DNA of 64,000 nucleotides from Chrysemys picta bellii (lineage: Eukaryota; Chordata; Testudines; Emydidae): NCBI RefSeq assembly GCF_011386835.1, contig NC_088797.1, forward strand, positions 38,935,583-38,999,582, in the 5' to 3' direction. How positions within the stretch are numbered: position 1 is the first letter of the stretch; the number at the start of each line of letters is the position of its first letter. Below the pieces are notes generated by a model. The model had not been told where the DNA came from, made no database searches, and saw only the letters and a program-made list of their open reading frames with translations. This document shows, piece after piece, positions 57,456 through 64,000 of the stretch. The position numbers and the translations under genes are program-made.

Positions 57456-59257
57456 GTGAGCAATGCACTTACACTGTGAACATCATAGGGATTTGCTGTA
57501 TCCAGTCAGACTATCTATTGTTCAAGTCCAGTATCCTACCACCTACTATGACTTGATACTCAGTGTCTCAGAAGGTGGTAGTATTATTTGGCCAACTACA
57601 TAATGCTGTACAATGGCGGGGGGGAAGTTTCTTGACCACTGCAGCTGGTTGACTTATCAATTGATTTACCACAGCAAAGAGAATAAATCTGTCCCTTCTC
57701 AACTGGTTTAAAGACTCTTGAGGGAAACTTTACTCCAGATGCATAATTATTCGGCCTTCTTTTTATGCCTCTGTTGTCAGAACTCCAGTATGACTGATTG
57801 GTTAGAAAAACAGCTTTTAGTATAGGTGGCCTAAAGCAGGAATAGAAGACTTACCCAGGACTTAATTGATCAAGGGAAGATTATCTCCTTTGAAGATTTA
57901 TAATGTTAAATATACACTGTAACTAGTATGGAAATTCTTTGCACATAAGACACTGCCTTGTTGTACTGACAAACTTTCCTGCTGGGATTTATCAGCCCTA
58001 GCGAGATGTTAGCATTTGAACTGCTAAGGGGAAAAAAGAATCAGGAACCGAGCTATCAAAGGAATACTTATAAATTTTAAAGCAGAACAGAAATAGGATC
58101 TAAAAACACACAGACAAATATTAGGATATGTAAAAATTTTTGAAAATTACCTAAATACTTTCCTCAAACATTGGTGATACAGCATTCTGCAAATAAATGT
58201 ATTGTCAATATACAATATTATATCATCACCATCTTCTGACAAGATGTTACCAAGCCCTGAGACTTCTGTTTTGTTGATACTGAGCTGGCAAATACCTACT
58301 CCCACCTTTTTTCTTTTGTCCATCATTGTAATTAGTTACTGGTGGAACACATCCTTGGGGAGTTCTATCAGCTCCCTATTATTACAGACATTAGTTCCTC
58401 AGATTCTCAGTAGGTTTAGTTTCTCATCATGTCTGTGAAGGACTAGCCATTATAAACATCCCCCACTGGCTCCTGTTTGGAATTACTTTTATGATTGTGT
58501 TGCTTACTCATAAGTCCCTAAACAATATGCAGTACAGAACATTCAGTTTATCCGTTTGACCTTGTTATGGTATTTTTCTAGGAGAGCAGCACAAGATTCC
58601 TGAATTTAATAGACCTTTGAAATAGCTGGAGAAAGTTCATTAACATATTTACAAGACTAAATTGTACTCAGTGTTAAACTTCAAAACTTTTGTAAATTTT
58701 GAATTTACCTTTTGTACTTTTGTAAATTTCATAATTGTTCTTGAAATCTGGAGTCATTTGTTTTTACAAGGCTTCCTCAACTAAAGCCAGCCTTATTTAT
58801 TTCAAAAGTACATTAAAAAAAGACAACCCTTCTACACCTTTCCTCTTCCCAACCTCTTTGGGAACAAACAGCTTTGCTTGCAGAATGAAACACTTTATCA
58901 CATCTCTAGTTCCTAGTTGTTCACTTGCAGCAGCCTTTGGCAGCCACATGTTATGACTGCACCATTAGATGGAGATTCCTTAGCAGTTATCTGCTTCTGG
59001 ATGAAATCCAGAACTCTGGTGCACTTTGCATTAAAATATAGATTGAAATATTGACTGCTTGTATTGCATGTTCATGTCCCAGTCTTGCACTCCATACTCA
59101 AAGAGAACGCTCACTGACGTCATGGGATGTTTTCCTGAGTAAGAAATGCAGTATCAGGCCTTTAATCACCAATTACTTGCACCCTGGGATATTCTTGTGA
59201 AGAGAGCTATTTAACGCATTTTAAAATCTATACAATATAAACACTATTGGGGTAATG
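57456..59257. other. Gene-free stretch
   Basis: Short frames at 58202-58438 and 58735-58956 lack motifs. An old repeat piece with CACTGACGTCATGGGATG and TGAGTAAGAAATGCAG lies near 59112-59150. Confidence 0.4.
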
Positions 59258-59726
59258 CAGTGTTTTCCAAACTTTTGAAAGCTGAGTCCTCCTTTCAGGA
59301 AAATGAAACTAATTGCACCGCCCACAATTCCACTATGTGATAAAGGCTTACCCATCTTAATCTGTATATCTTCCACCCTGATTTCCACACACATCCTGGC
59401 TAGCCCTTGGTCTCCGACCTTTCCTTTATTCTCTTTTCCTACATAATTTGAGCACTGAAATAATCAACACTGTTGACATTTAAAATATCATATTAGCAAC
59501 TAAATTAGCATCCATTGAAATAAACGAGGCAGTTCACACTACAGAATTATTTCAGGCTCTCTGCAAACTATGAAAGTATGCTATGTCTTGACTGTTTTCT
59601 TTGCAGCCATAACAGCAACAGATTTTTTTTTACATGAAATCTGAGACTCTGGAGAACTATTAAAAGGTCTACTATGCCCTCTCTGGCTAGTTCTTCACAC
59701 ACCCCAGAGTGTTTTGGGAAACAGTG
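59258..59726. mobile_element. Degraded hAT miniature element, 469 bp
   Basis: CAGTGTTTTCCAAACTTTT at the left and GTTTTGGGAAACAGTG at the right form an imperfect inverted pair (about 12 of 16). Flanks GGGTAATG (59250-59257) and GGCTAATT (59727-59734) match at six of eight positions, consistent with an old 8-bp target duplication. No frame. Confidence 0.6.
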
Positions 59727-60000
59727 GGCTAATTAAAAAAACAAACTACTAATTTAATCTAATATAGATGTTTGTAACAGAGTGAGTGACTGACTATTGC
59801 CATGTCCCCATTCACTTGGAACCTTGAAATTTGATATATTCATTTATGGGGTTCTGAATATACAAAAAATATCCCAAATTTTACTTTTTACATTTTAGGG
59901 TGCCAAAAGGCCAGTCTTCACTGGCTCTCTTAATCAGATTTTTAGCCAAGAAAATTGTTTCAAGCAAATAAATGTTTCAGACACAGATGTTGATAGCATT

Positions 60001-60066
60001 CATGGCCTGCCATACAATTTCCATACCCAGATGTGGCCCTCTGGCCAAAAGGTTTGCCCACCCCTG
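60001..60066 (+). mobile_element. hAT miniature element 3'-end fragment
   Basis: TGTGGCCCTCTGGCCAAAAG followed by GTTTGCCCACCCCTG is a hAT terminus (CAGGGGTGGGCAAAC on -). Only the terminal portion survives, and no left end was found. Confidence 0.7.
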
Positions 60067-60650
60067 TTTTAGAGGGTTGCCACACATGATCCACTAACTG
60101 TCAGGGGCATGCCATCTTTAAGGCAAATTGTACTGGATTGATTCCCATGATATTAAGGAAAAATTGTTTTCTTTTTCAAGTCAATTGAACCTTTTGTTCA
60201 AGCTTATCTCAAAAAACCAGAAACAGCTGCTTGTTGATATGCAATACAAGTCTCACTACAAGAATTTTGTGGTCATTTGTTATTAAGCTTTACTCTCAAG
60301 TTTTGATGATTATAAATGGTGTATTTTTATACATGTAATGCATGACTTTATGCCAGGCTATTTGAATCTTTTGCAACACCTGTATTCTCATATCTCCATT
60401 CTTTTTTACTGAAAAGCAAATGAATATTTTTCAGCATTCAGTGGATCATGGTACATTTTGTAATAACTCACTTGGCATAAAACATAATTTGATAAAAAGG
60501 TTTGCAATAAGAGTAACTACTACGAGCCAATTACATATTGCCCTGAAATGCAATCTGACAAGTATGTACTAAGCAGTGTCTGGATATATTAAATCCTTAT
60601 TCTTAACAAAAGAGTTAAACAAAGATATACATATTCACAGGAGGTACAGT
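60067..60650. other. Gene-free stretch
   Basis: AT-rich with no recognised feature. Confidence 0.4.
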
Positions 60651-60658
60651 CAGATACT

Positions 60659-61299
60659 CAGGGCTGGTGCAAGGATGTTTCGCGCCATAGGCGAAACTTC
60701 CACCTTGCGCCCTCCCCCTCCCCGAGCCCTGCGGCCGCCTCCCGTCCCTCCCCGCCTCGAGGCGCCCCCCTCTGCGGCAGCTCCCCACCCCCCCTCCGCC
60801 CTGAGGCGCCCCCCCCCGTGGCAGCTCCCCACCCCACCCCAGCCCGGGGAGCCATGCGGCAGCTCCCCACCCCAGCTCACCTCTGCTCCGCCCCCTCCCT
60901 GAGACCTGCGGCAGCTCTCTACCCCCCCTCTGCCCAGAGGCACCCCCGCCCTGAGGCGCCTTCCCTGTAGCAGCTCCCCACCCCCCACCCCCGCCCGGGG
61001 AGCCGTGTGGCAGCTGATTGGCGCTGCAAGCCTGGGAGACAGGAGAAGTGGAGCGGCGACGGCATGCCCGGGGAGGAGGCGGAGCAGAAGTGAGCTGGGA
61101 CGGGTAGTTCCCCTGCGTGCTGCCCCCCCTTACTTGCTGCAGGCAGCCCTCCCCGCGCCCGCCTGCCCCAGCTCCCTCCACCTAAATGCCGACGATGACC
61201 GGGGCGGCCGAAGATCCGGCCGCCACGGTCACCGCCGAAGAAAATGCCACCCCCCAAATGCTAGCGCCCTAGGCCGCCTAATATGTTGCACCGGCCCTG
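60659..61299. mobile_element. GC-rich hAT miniature element, 641 bp
   Basis: CAGGGCTGGTGCAAGG at the left and GTTGCACCGGCCCTG at the right are inverted. Flanks CAGATACT (60651-60658) and CAGATACC (61300-61307) form an 8-bp target duplication with one mismatch. The interior is extremely GC-rich and holds tandem-like variants of GGCAGCTCCCCACCCC and GAGGCGCCCCC. The open frames on both strands (up to 188 codons) follow from composition. The ends resemble those of the ZMYM1-like hAT at 52535-55722, so that element's enzyme is a candidate driver. Confidence 0.88.
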
Positions 61300-61307
61300 C
61301 AGATACC

Positions 61308-61697
61308 TGGCTAATACATATCTGCTTTATTCATAGTCATCACCTTTTCTTTTCTGTGTACTGAAATGCAAATAAAACGTCAAATCTGAAGAAACATTTC
61401 TCTTTGAAACGGAACTATGAACTGGAGTGGTTAAAAAGGGACTGACTTACAATTTTAAAGCCCCTCTAATTAGCATACCATAAAATTGATAATCACAGAG
61501 CCATTTAATGAAAAAATAAAGGCAATACACACTACTCGAAAAGTAAACTTACATTTGTAACTTGTGATTTAAGAAAGTGACATGAACTGTCAGTGATGGT
61601 AGATTCATTGTCTCATTCACACTGTTACTGAATAAAAGTGTGAAATTATCCTGCATTACAATTTGTATATGCACGTTGAGAATGACAGGCATTTGAC
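61308..61697. other. Gene-free stretch
   Basis: AT-rich, with no recognised feature. Confidence 0.4.
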
Positions 61698-62070
61698 AGG
61701 AGTACTTGTGGCACCTTAGAGACTAACAAATTTATTTGAGCATAAGCTTTCGTGGGCTAAAACCCACTTCATCGGATGCATGCAGTGAAAATACAGTAGG
61801 AAGATATATATATATACATATATATATATAAACATACATATACACACACACACACACACACACAGAGAACATGAAACAATGGGTATTACCATACACACTA
61901 TAACGAGAGTGATCTGTTAAGGTGAGCTATTACCAGCAGGAGAGAAAAAAAACTTTTTGTAGTGGTAATCAAAATGGCCCATTTCCAGCAGTTGACAAGA
62001 AGGTGTGAGGAGCAGTAGTGGGGGAAAATAAACATGGAGAAATAGCAGCTAGCAACAGGTAGATTGCATA
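61698..62070 (-). mobile_element. Penelope-type repeat fragment with hammerhead-like motif
   Basis: The + strand begins AGGAGTACTTGTGGCACCTT, and the - strand contains CCGATGAAGTGGG, a short loop, and CCCACGAAAGC (about 61777-61748). This block belongs to a repeat found in many amniotes that I associate with Penelope-like retroelements. The CTGATGA/GAAA pattern of that motif is close to a hammerhead ribozyme core, with C for T at one core position here. A TA/CA microsatellite follows at 61804-61863, then a non-coding part with ATTACCAGCAGGAGAG and TTCCAGCAGTTGACAAGAAG. The right end near 62070 is approximate. Confidence 0.55.
61804..61863. repeat. Compound (TA)n(CA)n microsatellite
   Basis: TA-rich repeats with CATA interruptions run into about 11 CA units inside the Penelope-type repeat. 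Confidence 0.9.
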
Positions 62071-62165
62071 ATGAGATTAATTTGTTAAAATATGTATCCT
62101 TATAGAAAAATCTAATAGAAATAAAAAGAAAATTCTAATCTTTCACTTACATTCAAGGCTACAGT

Positions 62166-62243
62166 CCAGCAAAGCACTTAAACATGTGCATAGTCCCAAA
62201 TGAAGTCAGTGGGATTACTTTTACACGTTAAGTGCTTTGCTGG
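62166..62243. repeat. Foldback repeat with perfect 16-bp arms
   Basis: CCAGCAAAGCACTTAA (62166-62181) and TTAAGTGCTTTGCTGG (62228-62243) are exact inverted copies. The 46-base centre contains TGAAGTCAGTGGGATT. It belongs to the old palindromic repeat group seen elsewhere in the window. No coding potential. Confidence 0.8.
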
Positions 62244-62249
62244 AACAAG

Positions 62250-62971
62250 ACCTAATAGAGAATGATATCCACTCTATAGGAAACAAAAACAAAACAAAAG
62301 CTACAGTAAGGACTTCATCTAACTGTTCTGTAGATTTTTAGAGTAACTTCCAAAGAGCCCTAATTTCTATTACATTTTGTAGTAGTTTTCCCCTAATGAA
62401 GTGTTGAACTTCAAGGATTTATTAACAAGTCAACAACAAGGGAATTAAAATGTTCTAAAAATAAATATTATGCTAGTGTGACTTAATAAAGGTATTTATA
62501 TCACTAATTCTATGGTTTCACAGGTTTGGACCAGACAGTTGCAAGGCAGCAGCTACTGATGACAGGTACACACTGGAAGCTGCTCAAGGGAATGCTGTGC
62601 ATCTAAAAACATGGTCTGAGGAAAACCAGAAACAGATATAGAATACAGAGGTGTTGTCAAATCAATATCACTCTATCCAAGCTCATGGTTATCTAATTTT
62701 GTAAGTGATGGGAAGAAGAAAAATTACTGAAAGATTGGTTTGTTTTTGGATGAATTAGAAATATTACCACTTACTGTTATTTCCATCAGAGTTCAGAGGC
62801 AGAGAGGAAAAATTGGAAGCAGCAGTGGACTAGGCAAGCAGTCACATCAAAAGAGATAGGAAGCATATGACCCAGAAAACCTATGATTATTTGTAGAAAA
62901 AATTATACTGATCTCAGTAAAGACAAGTAAGACAGATAGATACCAGCCTACGCAAGAAGTCTGAGTACAGA
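62250..62971. other. Gene-free stretch
   Basis: AT-rich DNA with short direct repeats and no frame. Nothing recognised. Confidence 0.4.
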
Positions 62972-63159
62972 AAGCATCCCTCACCAGCACATCCCTCACC
63001 CGCACCGCTTCCCATCGCCCCCAATGGCCCGGGATGGTGAACCGAGGCCAGTGGGGGCCGCGATCGGCCGAACCTGCCGCGTCAGCAGGTAAATAAACTG
63101 GCCCGGCCCACTAGGGTGCTTACCCTGACGAGCCGCATGCCAAACGTTGCCAACCCCTG
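62972..63159 (+). mobile_element. hAT miniature element 3'-end fragment
   Basis: The end CAAACGTTGCCAACCCCTG is a hAT terminus of the CAGGGGT-type, as in the element at 39340-39650. The body is GC-rich (GGGGGCCGCGATCGGCCGAA, CTGGCCCGGCCCAC). The left part is missing, so no duplication can be checked. Confidence 0.75.
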
Positions 63160-64000
63160 GGATATGCTAAAAGTGATATTTTTGTTTAAATAAAATACTA
63201 TTCGAATATCTACACCACAGCAATACAAACTGGAGAGAGATATCTAACTCAATGGTTTAAATAATCATCCGCAAAATAGGAGGACTCTAAATTCTGAAAC
63301 ATCTGAAGGGTTGGAAGAGAAGAGGATGTATCCAGCAAACAGCAGTAATAATAATAATCTCATGCTGCTGAATGCAGAGGCAGATGGAATCTTCAACTAG
63401 GTGCATCAGTTAGTAAGAATTAAACTAACTGCCATGCTTTAAGTAATTAGAAAAAAGCCAGTCTTTTTGCCAGGTCCTTTCTGCCAATTCAGAAGATGCT
63501 GCCATTGCTTTTCCAAGTTACAATACTACTTCAACAGCAGCACATAGATTATGTCAATGCAGAAAAAAACAGACGGTGTGAATTTCCATCTACTTTTGCA
63601 TACATAAGAGAGCATTCTGACCTTACCTAAAAATACCCTGTTCTAAGGTTTGTACCCAAGTTTCTCTAAGACAAGAGATAATGCTTGCACTGGGGTGGGG
63701 TGGTGGGGAAGGGAGGTGGATCTTGCAAATAGTTTAGTAGTTGGGTTGAAGTTGCCTTGAGGCAAGTTACTAAAGTATTGCTGAGATTGTTTAAGAGTTA
63801 AAGGTTTTATATAAATGAAGGAAATTAAAAATGGAAGGTTTATTTTTGGTGGCTGGTGTAGCCTATAGGGCTAACCTGCTTGCTTGCGTATAAATATATT
63901 TTCTTATAGTTAAAGTATTTGGTTTACTGTAATAGGTTTATAAATTTATATTAAAAGTAAGTTTGGCTGTAATGCAAGAGACCTACAGGCCATATCCTGT
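63160..64000. other. Gene-free stretch
   Basis: AT-rich, with AATAAT repeats near 63346 and a G-run near 63691. No gene or element end. Confidence 0.4.

Noticed and set aside
60576..61364. Frames up to 188 codons on both strands
   Set aside because: These are produced by tandem GC-rich blocks in a hAT miniature element. Their Gly/Pro/Arg-rich translations are not proteins.

Overview
The window looks like repeat-dense intergenic or intronic DNA from a turtle (Testudines). I infer this from the repeats, not from a host gene. The evidence is a near full-length CR1 LINE in the form common in turtles and crocodilians, two Harbinger elements of a kind I associate with turtle genomes, several hAT elements and miniature derivatives, solo LTRs, MIR-like SINE fossils and a Penelope-type repeat. 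I found no exon of a conserved host gene on either strand. Every convincing protein signal belongs to a transposable element.

Layout. 1-4587 is AT-rich, with one compound microsatellite and an old foldback repeat. 4588-8596 is Harbinger copy 1: a spliced Myb/SANT-like protein on the + strand and a convergent DDE transposase on the - strand with one frameshift. 12573-15305 is an LTR-like repeat split by a hAT element (13284-14963) with very long inverted arms. 17485-17880 is a Ty3/gypsy integrase fossil. 18.2-28.4 kb holds CR1 fragments, a tRNA-like palindrome, a solo LTR with a perfect 5-bp target duplication (21859-22628) and a MIR-like fossil. 29298-30431 is a solo LTR with two hAT-type elements nested in it. 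31749-32550, 36084-36207 and 39340-39650 are further hAT miniature elements with 8-bp target duplications.

40819-45477 is a near full-length CR1 on the - strand, with an esterase-type ORF1 and an endonuclease/RT ORF2 carrying a few lesions. 46806-51093 is Harbinger copy 2, a different and more decayed subfamily. 52535-55722 is a ZMYM1-like hAT inserted into an LTR-like repeat. 57194-57452 is a Harbinger miniature element with TAA target duplications. 59258-61299 holds three hAT-derived pieces. 61697-62070 is a Penelope-type repeat with a hammerhead-like motif.

How the genes relate. In Harbinger elements the Myb-like protein and the transposase act together in transposition, and the miniature elements have no genes and would depend on them. 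The most interesting observation is a third open frame, antisense inside the intron of the Myb-like gene. It is present in both diverged Harbinger copies, has a splice-acceptor-like sequence at the same place, and many codons in the best-aligned stretches differ only at the third position. This suggests a third Harbinger protein under protein-level constraint.
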